Source: Diaporthe sp. PMI_573
Lineage: Eukaryota; Ascomycota; Sordariomycetes; Diaporthales; Diaporthaceae
Assembly (NCBI GenBank): GCA_021399435.1
Contig: JAJTUP010000003.1
Location: 2,666,001-2,730,000 of the forward strand
Direction: 5' to 3'
DNA: 64,000 nucleotides
Made by a program: the position numbers and the translations under genes. The notes beneath the pieces are model-generated. The model ran no database searches. It was not told where the DNA came from and worked only from the letters and a program-made list of their open reading frames with translations. Below, in pieces: positions 12,395 to 25,000 of the stretch (its first letter is position 1; every line of letters begins with the position of its first letter).

Positions 12395-14211
12395 ATGTTG
12401 CGCTCATGTCGTTCGCGTCTGCCAGCAAGGCTACAAGGCCTCGCGAAACCCCACAACATCAGTGCCAGGCCATCATTCCGAACAAGGTCCTTGGCCACCG
12501 TCGCCCCTCCTCCCGCTGCGCGAGTATGCCACCCAAAAGCCTTCACCTGCGCCCTCTTGATCTTCCATCGTGCTAATCCACAATCCCTCAGGAACCTGCA
12601 GAGCTTAGCGACATCACCACACTTCCAAATGGCATCCGAGTCGCCACAGAAGCCCTGCCAGACGCCTTCTCAGGCATGGGGGTCTACATAAACGCCGGGT
12701 CGCGGTACGAGAACGCTTACCTTCGCGGCGCAAGCCACATCATGGACCGGCTGGCCTTCAAGTCGACCTCGAGACACTCCGCCGATGAGATCCTGGAACA
12801 AGTGGAAAACCTCGGTGGAAACGTCCAATGCGCGTCCTCTCGAGAAGCTATGATGTACCAGGCCGCCACATTCAACAACGCCATTCCCACCGCGGTTGGC
12901 CTGCTCGCCGAAACAATACGGGACCCAAAGCTCACAGAGGAGGAGGTGCAACAACAACTGCTCACAGCCGAGTATGAGATCACCGAAATATGGTCCAAGC
13001 CGGAGCTCATCTTGCCCGAGCTGGTTCACACCGCGGCCTTCAAGGACAACACCCTCGGTAATCCTTTGCTCTGCCCACAGGATCGCCTCGGCGCCATCGA
13101 CAAGAGCGTGATCCAGGCCTATAGAGACGCTTTCTTCAGACCAGAGCGGATGGTCGTCGCCTTCGCCGGAGTTCCTCACGACGAGGCCGTAAAGTTGGCC
13201 GAACAGCACTTCGGCGATATGAAGGGCACAGAGCTACCGACAATCTCAGAGACTGCGTCCGAAGCGTCATCAGCATCTGAGGCCAGTTCGCAGAGCAGTG
13301 ACTCCGCCGCGTCGTCTGTGTCATCGTTGTCCTCGGGATCGCCACAGCAATCATCCAAACTCCTCTCCAGAATACCCTTCTTGAAGAATCTCTCCACATC
13401 AGCACCACACAATGCGTCCATCGCCTCCTCTCCCTACATCCCCATCTCTAGCGAAGACCTCAGCCGCCCTGCAAAGTACACAGGTGGCTTCCTCTCCCTT
13501 CCCACGCAGCCACCTTCTCCCAACCCGATGATGCCCGCTTTCACACACATCCACCTTGCTTTCGAGGGTCTCCCCATCTCCTCGGACGACATCTTCGCCC
13601 TCGCCACTCTACAGACCCTTCTCGGAGGTGGTGGCTCCTTCTCAGCCGGCGGCCCAGGCAAAGGCATGTACTCCCGCCTTTACACAAACGTCCTGAACCA
13701 ATACGGCTGGGTCGAGTCATGTGTCGCTTTCAACCACAGCTACACCGACAGCGGCCTCTTCGGCATCGCGGCGTCCTGCTATCCAGGTCGAACGGGCAAG
13801 ATGCTCGAGATCATGTGCCGGGAACTCCGCGCCTTGACGCTCGACGCCGGGTTCTCTCGCCTGAACCAGGTCGAGGTCACCCGCGCCAAGAACCAGCTGC
13901 GCTCAAGCCTGCTCATGAACCTCGAGAGCCGCATGGTGGAGCTCGAGGACCTGGGAAGGCAGGTCCAGGTCCACGGCCGCAAGGTCCCTGTACAGGAGAT
14001 GACCAGGAGGATCAGCGAGCTCACGATCAACGACCTGAAGCGTGTGGCTAAGATAGTTGTTGGCGGCATGGTCAACAACCCCGGCAATGGAAGTGGTGCG
14101 CCAACCGTGGTATTGCAGGAGGCGGAGGCCCCGGGTATTACGACGAGGACGCTGTCTTGGGACGAGATCCAGGATACAATTCACCGGTCGGGGCTGGGGA
14201 GGCAGGGTTAA
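12395..14211 (+). CDS. mas2: Mitochondrial processing peptidase alpha subunit, 582 aa
   Basis: Two exons (12395-12523 and 12592-14211; GTATGC donor, CTCAG acceptor). MPP cleaves presequences from proteins imported into the mitochondrial matrix; alpha recognises the substrate. Exon 1 encodes an Arg/Ser-rich mitochondrial presequence (MLRSCRSRLPARLQ). The M16 fold follows: LPNGIRVATE, then GASHIMDRLAF at about residue 88, where the catalytic beta subunit would have HxxEH; its absence identifies alpha. The substrate-binding glycine-rich loop LLGGGGSFSAGGPGKGM lies near 388. Between the two M16 halves is a Ser-rich insertion of about 60 residues (about 263-322) that looks disordered. Strong C bias at third codon positions fits a well-expressed gene. 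Confidence 0.95.
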
Positions 14212-14642
14212 AAAGACAAAGAGAAAGACGACTTTCAGTACCTGGGACGCGGACAGTGTACTCAGCCCTCACCATGGGAGGCTACACGCACGAAGCCTCT
14301 CCAGGGGCACAGCAGCAGGGCGAAGCTCGTCTCACTACTCACAAGGTGGCGTGCCTCGATGCTTCCAGGACTAATATTTGCAGAGGTCCAATCAAGGGAC
14401 ATCCAAGACGTTGGGCAGCATATGTAAAATAGACTAGACACAATATCTTCAATGTATACAAGGTCATACATGTTGCTGATCCGTCTATTTGTTCCATAAT
14501 CTTTCATGCAATCATACGACGGAACACTGCGTTTGTAACCGCGGTTTGAGTCGAGTGTCTACCGGCGATGCACCTTCAAACTGAGATCAACCTCCCATCA
14601 AATGCTCCCCGAGGACGAAACACTCTGGCGTACAGGTCTCCC
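14212..14642. other. Convergent 3' spacer, MPP alpha / rps29
   Basis: About 430 bp between two gene 3' ends. I see no ORF, repeat or RNA gene in it. Confidence 0.6.
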
Positions 14643-14923
14643 TCATCGGTACTAGATAAGTATATTAGTAACCACCCTAGGGGACCAGATACTGCACTGC
14701 GCTGTGCTAAGTGACGGTGCCAGTTCAAAACTGCTTGGCAAGCAGATAGACACACCTTCTTGAAGCCGATCGCCTCGGCATTCTCGCGGAAAGCCTGCCT
14801 GGACATATTCAGGCCGTACTTGCGGATCAGACCGGTCTTCTTCTTGTCACCCGTGACTCGGCAGCCACGGGAGCCCTTGCCGTAGGTGCGTGGGTGGGAA
14901 TACCAGACGTTCTCGTGGGCCAT
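14643..14923 (-). CDS. rps29: 40S ribosomal protein S29 (uS14), 58 aa, zinc-ligand poor
   Basis: Exon 1 (14923-14756) starts [19 protein letters not shown] and ends at GFKK. A 104-nt intron (GTGTGT donor; TACTAAT branch point just before a CTAG acceptor) leads to a 9-nt last exon (14651-14643) coding Tyr, Arg and stop, which gives the expected GF-basic-Arg terminus and a normal length of 58 residues. S29 binds 18S rRNA in the head of the small subunit. The oddity is the zinc site: of the four cysteines usual in eukaryotic S29 only Cys21 remains; the others are Thr24, Ser41 and Ala44 (CRVT, NMSRQAF). All other core features ([13 protein letters not shown]) are kept, so this looks like a functional zinc-less form, not decay. 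Confidence 0.93.
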
Positions 14924-15301
14924 GGTGTCTTGTGTTGAGGGTCGGGATATAGTGCGATGAAACGTTAGGACAAGATGAATGTGCTGGAGATTCGTCACAG
15001 GATATGGTTATGTCCAAGGTGCCTGCTCCGAGCGGCTCCAACGGAGTATTTAGGACAGTTCAAGTAGGGGCCGTGGCAGGGCGGCCCCCCCCCAATAGCG
15101 GTGCTGGGCCATCAAGGTTCTCTGCTGGACGTGCGGACATCAAGGTCCTCGGCCTCACAAGCGTCACTCACGCTGCACACAAGAGGCAGGGGAAATCGGT
15201 GGCGTGCGAAGTTAGTCTCGCGCGGACAGGTTCGATAGAGGCCACGCTGCCGTGAAGTGTAATAGTGCAGCCCGGACCCACGAGGCTCTATCTCGCTACT
15301 A
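14924..15301. other. Spacer upstream of rps29, downstream of vps16
   Basis: This 378-bp interval contains the rps29 promoter and the vps16 3' end. I see no conserved motif beyond a C-run near 15085-15092. Confidence 0.5.
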
Positions 15302-17957
15302 CTATCTCTTGAACGCCTGATGACCAAGCCTCTCAATCTCCCTCCCCTCCTGCGTGTTCTTGCCAGCAGCCTCCAACAGCTTCTGCCACGCATCCTGGTC
15401 TTTTACTTTGACCGCCTCCTCCGCAGCCTTGACACGCATGCCACACTTCTCATACATGGCGATTGAGGCACCTGGCTCGAGGTTGGTGCATTTTGGAATG
15501 AAGACAGAGGCGAGGCGAGGATTGCCTGCCTGGAGGATGAGGTTGTAGAAGGGCTATTGGCCGCGGTCAGCACTTCTCATATCTTTACAGGTCGTCCGGG
15601 CTGACTTACTTCCCACCCGATTGGGCTCTTGCGGTGCTTCGATATATCCTCAAGCTCATTCCAATCACGCTTGGCCACCAAGGCCCGCAAGCGAATCCAC
15701 CAGGCCACCTTCTCCGGCACCTTGAACTCACTCTGGATTTTCTTGGCTCGCCCACTGTAGCCCAGCCTGATCAGTTTGAACATGGTCTCGTTGACGCTGA
15801 GTCCCGTGAAGGTGTCAGTCAGGTCACGGTCAAAGGCCTCCTGCATCCTCAAGAGAGTCACCGCCTCCTTTGTTGCAGCCAGCTCAAATGCATTCTCCTT
15901 GCTGTTGTCACTCAACAACTTGGCCGCCAGCGCCAGCTTGTCCGAGGCTGTCCGGCTGCTCGGTTGTATCAAAGACTCGCGGATAAACACGGATGCGCCG
16001 TCGAGACGACGGTCGTCTTGGTAGTATAAATCCTTGAGAAGGTTACTGTCATCTTCGCGGAGCGCAGATGACTCGACCAGCGCTGTGGCCACGGGTCTGT
16101 GATTGATAGTGCGGAAGAAAGCGGCCAGGGGAAGCTTCCGGCGCAGCGTGTGCAGGACGAAGTAGACGAGGTCGGTGTCGCCGCTCTCGATGGCCTTGTC
16201 GAGAGCCATCTCGTCCTCCTCCATGCTGAGAAGGAGTGGGACCTGCCGGCCGGCCCGAGGTTCGTGGTTGAGGAGCTCGGTGGCCAGACGGCCCCGGCCC
16301 TCGTCGTACGCGGCGCGGGCAATTGCCTCGAATGATATGCCTGGCTTGCCAGAAAGCTTGTCGACTATAAGGCGACAAATGGTATCGTCGTCTTCTGAGC
16401 CTGTGCGGACTTTTGATGACGCCCAGTGCACATAGATCTTGTCCGAAGAAAGCCGTAAGTAACCTGCTATGCGAAGAGCAAGCAGGTACTCATGGCGATT
16501 AAGCAGGCGGCTGATCAGTCCTTCGGGCGTCAAGCGCTGGAATTGATCGTATGATATAGGCAGTCCAACCTCGTAAAAGCGTACCGCATTGAGGACTCGC
16601 AGCGTCTCACACATTTCGACAAAATCATCGCTGTTGTAAATGTCCAACACAGACTTGCCAAAGGAGGCGGCCTTGAGCAGCTGCTTTTGCCAATGAATAC
16701 TAAACTCTTGTCCCGCGGCATTAACGCAGGTGTCGACTGCTTCAACAAGGTTGGGACGGATGAGTTGAATGTTGTCATCGGCTTTAGGTGATTGAACGTC
16801 CAGCTGGGCGACGGCATCCACCAGGATCGAAGCAGGAGACTCCGTTCCGAATCTGAACACCTCATCTGTGACATCTGGTACTTTTTGAACCAAGTCACAG
16901 ACGTCGTTCGTGAGGATACGAACACCGTCATGATCTTGGATCACATGCACCCTTCCTTCGTAAAAGAACTTGGCCACAGCACCTCCTGGGCCAACAACGT
17001 GTACCTCATCCTCCCAGGCAATAACAACGGCATCATTTCCGCACCATTGCACGTACTTTGGAGGGATCCTTGACCTGGAATCGTACTCTGTCAGACGGTT
17101 CTGGAAGTCACTCGTAATGACATGAGTTTTGCCGGTTTTCGTGTATAAGGCAGCAAACTTCCCGTTTGGCGAGACTGCGAGGTGGGTAAAGGGTCCTAGA
17201 TCTAGGAAGCGGTCTTCCACCTCTGTAGCGTCCGCCATGTAGACCGTCTCTTCGATACTGAGCAGTGCCTCCACAGAGCGCGACAGGGTGTAAGCGGGAG
17301 GTATAATTGTCCACGAATGTACAGCTCCCTCTGGGGGCTGGGCCAGGGGTTTGGGCCGTGGCTCATCGTATGAAGATACCGAGATCAAGGTGTTATTGTT
17401 CAGCAAAGCCACAAGCCCAGATTCGTAGAACTTGCAGGATTGCACCCCATGGTCCTCAGCACCGTTGCCGAGGGAGAACTGGGTGAAGTCGCCCTGGAGA
17501 TCGTAGTAGCAACGTACGATGCCATCCTTGGTCACGACCAGGAGCTTCTCATCCTCTGACCATCCGATGCCCTTGATAGTCCCGTGTTCCCAGGGTATGC
17601 TTTTGATCAGCTTCCCAGCGCAGCTGTAGATATCTATGCTAGGCTTGGATGATTTGCCAGTGCGGTAAGCCAGGATCTTGGTCTCATCACGGTAAAGAGC
17701 TACATGTCGTCAGCTTCTCGTGCTGTCTTGAACCTGAGGCAGGCTGTGAGCGCCTCGATGCCGTGGAGGGTCCACGAGAGGACGAAATGCAGCCAGAGGC
17801 GAGGGAACACACCTACAGCGCCGCCATAAGGGGCTCCGGCGACAAAGAAGTTGTCTAGGTCCAAGTCGAGATCAAACACGGCCGTATAGAGCTGTATCTT
17901 GCGATAAAATCGATCGCCGACCTTCTCCCAGCCGGCGGTGGGATGTGTCGAGTCCAT
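15302..17957 (-). CDS. vps16: Vacuolar sorting protein Vps16 (HOPS/CORVET core), 828 aa
   Basis: Three exons (17957-17813, 17699-15610, 15553-15302) close in frame with GTGTGT and GTAAGT donors and TAG acceptors. Vps16 is a core subunit of the HOPS and CORVET tethering complexes, which with Rab7/Rab5 GTPases drive endosome and vacuole fusion. The N-terminal half is a beta-propeller (DETKILAYRTG, GIGWSEDEKLLVV, LAVSPNGKFAALYT); the C-terminal half is an alpha-solenoid (ISFEAIARAAYDEGR, FFRTINHRPVA, SKHRKSPIGWEPFYN), the latter being the recognisable Vps16 C-terminal domain. Length is close to yeast Vps16 (798 aa). It is divergent from atg16, 440 bp away; both act in delivery to the vacuole, so coordinated regulation is plausible but not shown. 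Confidence 0.95.
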
Positions 17958-18397
17958 CTTCACGCCTCACCACCTCATCTCATCTTGGGGTCCCCTGCAA
18001 GACTCGCTCGCTTGATAGGCCTGCGTACGCCTTCTCAAGATGTCCTCTGCGGGCTTGGTGTCGTCTCAAGAGAAATTGCTGAAAGCGTGGCAGATCCAAG
18101 CGGTGACTGTGATGAGCCTCTGCGAAGCTCAGTGAATGAGTGCGCTGCTCACAGCAAGCTGCACGCAAGCTAGGTATAGACCCAGCCTGCCAGCCAGGTA
18201 ACCGCAGTAGCCCGCAAGGGGCCTTCATCCACCAGGAGCACCACGGCTATCGATAAGCACCTACCCCTGCCGCCGTGGCAGCATGGCTGGAGCCTACCTT
18301 AGGTAGGGCAGCCTAAGGCGCCGTTCACATGCCCCAGCTAGGCGGCGCGAAGCAACTGAGATAAGACCCTGGGACCCGCCCACCTCGACAGCTGGAC
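17958..18397. promoter_or_regulatory. Shared divergent promoter, vps16 / atg16
   Basis: A 440-bp spacer between divergent starts. It holds TATCGATA at 18248-18255 and a CTACCTTAGGTAG inverted repeat near 18294-18306. No ORF of note. Confidence 0.6.
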
Positions 18398-19319
18398 ATG
18401 GATGCATCGTCATCGTTTGGGGACGACGATGATTGGGAGATCGTTTCCACCTCATCCCGACCACGATCTCCATCACCCAAGTGGAAGACATCTGGATCAG
18501 AAGCAGCTCCAGCAGCTGCAGAAGCAACCGGAACCATAGCTCGAGCTCATGTCCCAGCTGCACCATCCGCTCCTTCGACAACTCTATCAGACAACATGCC
18601 GGGCTGGAAAGAAGAGTATCTCTCTTCGATCCTGGAAGCTGAGAAGAGCAACCCGGTCAACCAGGAGCTCGTTGAGGCTTGTAAGTTCGCTCTCAGATCC
18701 CAAGGCCCCCGCACCTCCCTTGCATCGCTCAACAAGAACACCCCGTACATAGACTGACGCGCCTTCCTCCGCCCCTCCAGGTTCCCTCCTCAATGACCGC
18801 ATAGCAGCTCTCGAAGCCGAAAAGGCCCACTGGCAATCATCGACACCGACACCCTCCAACGCACCACAACAACAAACACCGACCAAAGTATCCTCCGCCA
18901 CCTCATCATCAGCAGCCGCCACTGACCCCGCCCAGTCCCGCCTGCGCACTGACCTAGCCGAAGCCCTCCGACAGAAATCCTCCCTGGAGGCGCGCCTCCG
19001 CAAGACGACGAGCGAGCGCGACGCCCTGCAGGCGACGCAGCGGTCCCAGGCGCGGGCCGTGCGCGACCTGTCGGGGGAGCGAGACGCGCTGCGGCTGCGG
19101 GTGGGCGACCAGGCCGAGGAGCTGCGCGGCAAGAAGCACATGCTAGAGCAGGTGCAGGACGAGGTGCTGGCCCTCGAGATGCAGCTCAACGTCGCCGAGC
19201 AGCAGAAGGCCAAGATCGCCGCCGAGAACAAGCAGCTGATCGAGCGCTGGATGAGGCGGGCCCGCCAGGAGGCCGACGACATGAACGCTGCGAACGAGAA
19301 GCGGGGCGACGGTCCGTGA
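18398..19319 (+). CDS. atg16: Autophagy protein Atg16, 273 aa
   Basis: Two exons (18398-18680, 18781-19319). Atg16 dimerises through a coiled coil and brings the Atg12-Atg5 conjugate to the phagophore, where it promotes Atg8 lipidation. The N terminus is acidic and Ser-rich (MDASSSFGDDDDWEIV). The Atg5-binding segment is MPGWKEEYLSSILEAEK at about 67-83. A long heptad-rich coiled coil fills most of the rest (LRTDLAEALRQKSSLEARL, DEVLALEMQLNVAEQQKAK) and ends in the family signature ENKQLIERWMRR. The acidic N-terminal ~65 residues are longer than in yeast Atg16 (150 aa). Strong alternative annotations are lacking. Confidence 0.9.
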
Positions 19320-19740
19320 AGCATGATGAGGAGCGATTTGATTTTACTCAACCAAGGGATAATCGAATCGAAAAGGACGGTCCGGCGCAATTTTTGGACC
19401 ACACAGAGGCGAGATGGGGCAAGCCGGGATAGAGAAGGGTATCTTGGTTGGTTATGGCGGCCACAGGCCTCTTCTCTACATGCTGTCTGTGCTCGCTACA
19501 ATGCTATCGAAAAGGTGCGTTATGAGAAGCAAACACAACCCCCAGACCCCGTTCTTCCATACAAGGTCGCCTCTCCAATCGATGCTCCCTATGTGCTGCT
19601 CCGTATGCGTGTGCGAGGGGGGTATAAAACTGTAAAAACACAGGTCATTCCTTCTATGCGCAACCTTCGTTCCTCCTCCTCATAGCAATCAGCTAATGTC
19701 GCCGACTCAGGAACTGTCGCCCCTTACTCCGACCCAGCCC
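19320..19740. other. Convergent 3' spacer, atg16 / dot1
   Basis: About 420 bp between two convergent gene ends. I see nothing beyond presumed 3' UTRs. Confidence 0.55.
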
Positions 19741-21320
19741 CTACTTTTTGGTCGCAATGAAGTAATCTCCCTGCCTGTCGGTCCAACTAACACCTTTCTC
19801 GGGCCATTGGTACTTCTCCACGTCGAGGATCTGGGTGGCGATGTCGTTGGTGTGGTATGCTGATGAGCTGACAAAGTTCTTGAGCGACACGAGCTTGCAG
19901 CCCTCCTTCAGGTCCAAAAACATTATCTTGAGCGTGTCGTTCAGCTGCGGCGTGAATGCGAAGTTGTTGGCCAACACCACATCAGCGCGCTTGAGCACGT
20001 CCTTGATGGATTCCTCCCTGGTAAAGTCACCATGCACGAACCGGATCCTGCCCGGTTGGATCCCCCAGAGCTTGCATCGAGCCCGGAACTCCGAGTGCTG
20101 GGCCTTGGCCAGCTCCGCCGGCCCGTCCATCATCTCGCAGCCCCAGCTCTCACACCCGATCTCGAGTGCCGTCTGGAGCGTCACGTTTCCAACGCCCGAC
20201 CCCAGATCGACAAAGACCTGGTCCGATTTCATGTGCAGGTTCTGACAAAGTGCCTGACGCACAAAGCTTCTGTTCATCTCGCCGTAGACGTTGTCGGTGC
20301 CGTTTTCGTACTTCTTCAGGATGTCGACCTTGGGAGTGACCACGCGGTCATAGACTTGTGTCAGGATATGGTTGATGAGGTTTTCAGAGAGCCCGTGTTG
20401 CTTGTCGATGGTTGCGGCTATTGCGCCGGTTTTGAGGAGGTGGAGCAGAGCAGCATTGTATCTTTCTATGGCCGCCTTGTAGCCTGCCAAATTCAAATAC
20501 TGGGAGTTCGAGTTGCGCTCCAGCTGTCGAACGATGTCCTTAAATCCATGCTCCTCAGCCTGCGCAGGTGTGAGAAATGATTCTTGAACATTATACACGA
20601 CTTTTGTGATGTCTTTGAAGACGTTGAGCTTGTCTCTGCCTTCTGAAAGCACAAACCTGATGTCGCGGGGTCAGCATATGAGTCGAGCGGGGGGATGACA
20701 GCGGCAGCTGCGCCACCGCAAGTCGTGACATACCGCTCTCTTGTCAGGGAGCCCGGGTACTGCAGCTTGACCACGAGGTCCTCTGGGTCGACACCAGGGA
20801 AGAGAGGCTTGTCCCCCTCGATCGAGAAAAGATCTGCGGCGTGTACGATCTTGGGCGCCTTGCCGGTGTCCTTGTACCCGTTGGCGGCAAGCTCAGCCAG
20901 CGCAGAATGCTGGAGCTTGCGGTTGGGGTCCATGCGCGTTGACATTTTGCGCCGCTTCAGACGACTTTCCCAGTCGTCGTCATCCTCTTCAGCGCTGTCC
21001 CCATCCGAGTCGAAGGCGACGCGATCACTGTCGGTGGCGGGGGAGCGTATGCGCTTGCGACCGTTTGCAGGTGGGGCGAGGAAGCCCTTCTCGTCGGAGG
21101 AGGTGAAGGGGCTCTTGCTGGCTCGAGAACGTCCGTTGGCAGGCCTGGGCGTACCTCTGGCGACTATTGACGATGTCGAAGGGCGGGGCGAGCTGCTTGT
21201 GCCCGTTGCGCGTCTCCCATTCACCGGGGTGCTGGGCTTTTTGGGTACCTCGACGCTGACGGTGCGGATCTTCGGTTTTGGCAGTGTTTTCGGGGTAAAC
21301 TTGGGCTGCTTGGAAAACAT
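19741..21320 (-). CDS. dot1: Histone H3-K79 methyltransferase Dot1, 500 aa
   Basis: Two exons (21320-20734, 20656-19741; GTATGT donor, ATCAG acceptor). Dot1 methylates lysine 79 of nucleosomal H3 and takes part in silencing and DNA-damage checkpoints. The first ~190 residues are basic and Ser/Pro-rich with an acidic patch (SAEEDDDDWES), as in fungal Dot1, where basic tails bind nucleosomes. The DOT1 domain follows: NVYGEMNRSF, the SAM-binding loop DLGSGVGNVTLQ near residue 346, GCEMMD, and the NNFAF catalytic loop near 427. It ends shortly after GDYFIATKK. An in-frame codon at 21386 would add 22 residues, but the ATG at 21320 gives the usual MFSKQPKF-type start. Confidence 0.95.
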
Positions 21321-22089
21321 TTTGACAGAGGTGAGCACTTCCTGGCTAGCAGGCCGGTAGTAGATGGCAAGGTAGCCACGGGGCACAAAGTTTGCAGGCG
21401 CGGGCTGTGACGGATCGCGTGCTACTTCTCAAGCGCACCATGCGATGGACAGAGGACGGGACTACCTCGAGTGGTATGTGCTCTGCAGGTGGCGCTACTG
21501 GGACTGACAAGGCTGAGGAGCGAGGCAAATAAACCTTTGAAGGGCTATATGGGCATTAGAAATGGGGAGCAAGCTGCGTAAAGCAAGGCAGACCTGGCAG
21601 GCCGTTCCAAAACAAAGATGGTGGTGTGAGAAGGTAGAATGGCCAGAAGTGAGCGTGTGGGCGAGTGCGTGAAAGAGTGGTCGCAAATTCAATCTGATGG
21701 ACCCCGAACCCGACATAACGTCTGAGGTGCCACACGGTACAGTACCCTGTCTGCCTGCTGTGTGCGGAGTACCGCGTACCTGTTACCACAGCCAGCCCTG
21801 CCCCTCATCCCTGGGGACACACCACTGCAAGAGGTACCCAGATACCTTGGCTGCCTCGGAAAGCCCAGCCTGAGCCTGCCTTGACGCAGGGGCCCTGCAG
21901 CAGAGCCCACGCCTGGCCCGCGTGCAACCAGACCAGCGGAACTGTCTGTGCCCCCAGCTGCGGGGTGCGCTGGTCCAGCTCTGTCTTGGCTAATGCTGCT
22001 TCTAGAAGAAAAAGAAAAGCTTGGAATGCTCCCGAAACTCAACCCAACTCTATGGCTCTTACAACTGTACTGTGTACGCTCCCATCTCC
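21321..22089. other. Spacer between dot1 and the NACHT gene
   Basis: A 770-bp spacer: dot1 promoter and 3' region of the NACHT gene. Contains short GGTACAGTACC-like inverted words near 21735-21780 but no gene. Confidence 0.5.
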
Positions 22090-25000
22090 TCACGAAAAGA
22101 GCCTCCCTAGTCTTTCCTTGACCCACCAGTCCCCGTAGTCATCGAGCAAGCCCCCATTCCCCAGCACCTGCAAAGCATCTGCCTTCGGATCCCATCCGTC
22201 CTCCAGTATGATAGCCTCAGTGTCGGCGCCTCCCTCTAGGACGAGGCATTCTATAATCTTTGTCCATCTCTCCGTGCCCAATGGTTCGATATCAAAAGGT
22301 TTAATCCAGCCCCTGCGCTTTGCGTCCCTGGCTGACCGGAGCACCAGGATCCACGGAGTGGCATCCTTGACATGCAGGAGCTTTGTCCGGAATTCCTTGT
22401 TTGGACTGCCAATGAGGCGTCCGAGGTCGCCATGGGACGAGTACTTTTTCGAGTACACCAGGAGAGACTGGACGAATGCTGGCGAGGACAGCGGGTAGAT
22501 GGTCTTCTGTCGGGAGCAGAGAAACTCGAGGGCTCGGTAGAGGAGAGGCGTCTCTTCCGTTGCTAGTGCTTCCTCCGCATGCCTGGGGATCCTGGGCGCA
22601 TCTCCATCCACCTCAGACTTGATATCGGCCATCGCGTCCAAGCTATCCAGGACGTATTGCTCCAGGCCAAACTTGGTACACAGAGCGAGGAACGGGAAGG
22701 GGATAGAAAGTTTGTCCCCGCGTCTCTCCTCAAAGGTTCCGAAACGATTGCGTGCCCAGTGGTCTTCAGCGCTCGACGACTTTGTGAGCCAGTACCACGA
22801 GATCGTCTTGTCCAACTCGTTGACGAGCTTCGTCTGCAGTCCCTCATGGTCCTTGACGGCGTGGCGTGCGTGCGTGAGGCTCAGCGCAATATCTGGATAC
22901 CACTCATCTAAGCGGCGATGGTGCTCAATCGTCTCAAGAGGGTATTTCATCCGCAGGACATAGGATCGAAGCAGATATAGGTGGGGATCAAAATCATCTC
23001 TGCTATCTACCGCCGCTGTAAGCCAACGCCAGATGGGATTTCCGGCAGGGTGCAGGAGCCAGTCGCGGACCGTTCGATGAAGGTAGGAGACCTTGTGTCC
23101 TGCTACTTTTCGAGCTAGGGTTTCCACCGTGTCGCCTTCGGCAAAGCGAGCCCCTCGGACAATACTGTTCCCCTGCCGCTGCCTCGGAAAGATGTCGAGG
23201 AGTCCCACAGAGCTTCGTTGGACCCAATCCTGAGTCTCTGCACAGCGACTGATAATCGTTTCATCAGTCGCTTCTTCCACTGACCTCGTCAGGGCAAGCA
23301 CGTTGTCTTCTGTTTTCGAGGCAAATGCCAGTTCCCAGATGGATAGGGATGTTGCCGACTCGTCCTTGATGAATTCAGCCACTGTCTCCCGAGCGTGCAC
23401 GAGTTGGAACAGTTTCGATGTGTCGGCCATTTGCTTCTCTGACTGGTCCGTGAATACAAGCTTTTCGAAAAGGTCTGCGAGCTCGGTGGGGAAACTGGAC
23501 AGATGATCTCGGATATCCGCAACCGTCGTTTGAGCGCTGCCGAACTTCTTGATGATCTCTCGGACCACAAGCCGAGCCCATAGGAATACGCCATCGGCAG
23601 ATGCGACAATCTCTCGCACAAGGTCCTTGGCATCGTCCGCGTTCATCCGGAGAGCTCGGCGAACATTTTGATTCTTCCGTCTGCAAGATGTCAGTGGCTC
23701 CACATGAAATTTGAGGGCATTGGTTTCGGAGAAGCCGGTGTGAAATAGCGTAAGAGAAAGCTCCCACATACAGACTATCAGAGGCATACTGGGTCAAATC
23801 ACCCAGAATCAGTTCTTGCAACCGCAGGTTGGGAACTGAGCGCGCGAACGCCCGTTCGAATACTTCCCACGGCCGCGAAGACAGGCACAGTCTGACCTGG
23901 GAAGCATGCTTCCCGGTCCCCAGGTCGCGAAAGAAGCGGATCATGCTCTCATGGTCCCCGTCAAGCTCATCCAGCCCGTCCACAAAAAAGCAGACCTTGG
24001 CCTGGGAGAGCCCGGTATCCAGCAGGCGCAGGAATCCGCTCGTGAGCTCGGGGCCGGTCCACTCCAAGCCCATGGCGATTCTCTCCTTCGAAGTCATTCC
24101 GCATAGCCTCTGCCAGAGGCGGGGAAACGCTTCGGAGATGCTCTCTGGGTAGAGAGACAGCAGTTGATGTAACAATGATCGCAAGAGGCCAACCCGCGAC
24201 CGCTGATCCTCGGATCCGCTGACCCAGAAGTAAAAGCCGGCGATTGCAACTTGCTTATCGCCCGCCCATGCCTGGAGCGATCTTCTGGTCTCGCTGTGCC
24301 CCGACAGGTAACGCATGAGCGTCGACTTGCCCGATCCTGGCTTCCCGGTGACTATGTTTTGTCAGTAAGTAGTTCTCAAAAAGTCCGGCACAGGTTTTAC
24401 TCGCTCCAGTAAATGCTTCCCAGATCGTCGGTCGAGAGCCACTCCGTAAACCTGGGACCACTCACTGAAGGTCGGTCTCCGGCGCTGTTGAAGATCCAGT
24501 CGAACGAGTTGCCGTGCGCTTTGGCCACGTCTTGTTCTCGGCTCTCCATGGACTGGAAGCTCAGGCTTTCGAGGATGAAATCCTGTAGCAACCCCTTTGA
24601 GGGAACCTGGCCAGCACGCCCATGCCTGTTCTGCGGGTTGTTGCTTGGTTCTGGCGGCGTCTTGTCCTCGACTACTGGAGCTTCCGAGATAGTGGCCGAC
24701 AGTTGGGATGCAAGATCGCTGCTATGGGTTTCGTTTAGCCTGACGCTTCTGTGTCCCACGCAGCGGCGCATCTATCGGGTGCTTTGGCTTACAGCGGCTC
24801 CTCTGGTTGGAGACTCTGCCAACGCATTTGTATGGCGAACAATTGTGTGCGCAAGGATTCGATATCCTGCTCAGAAAAAACACTACGTAAATCTCCATTC
24901 GGGTCATCAATCTCAGAAGGGGACTTTGTCCTCGTCGCCCTCAGCCGTCTCAGTCGAATGAGAATATCCTGAGATATCTTCCAGCAGGCTCTTTCCACAC

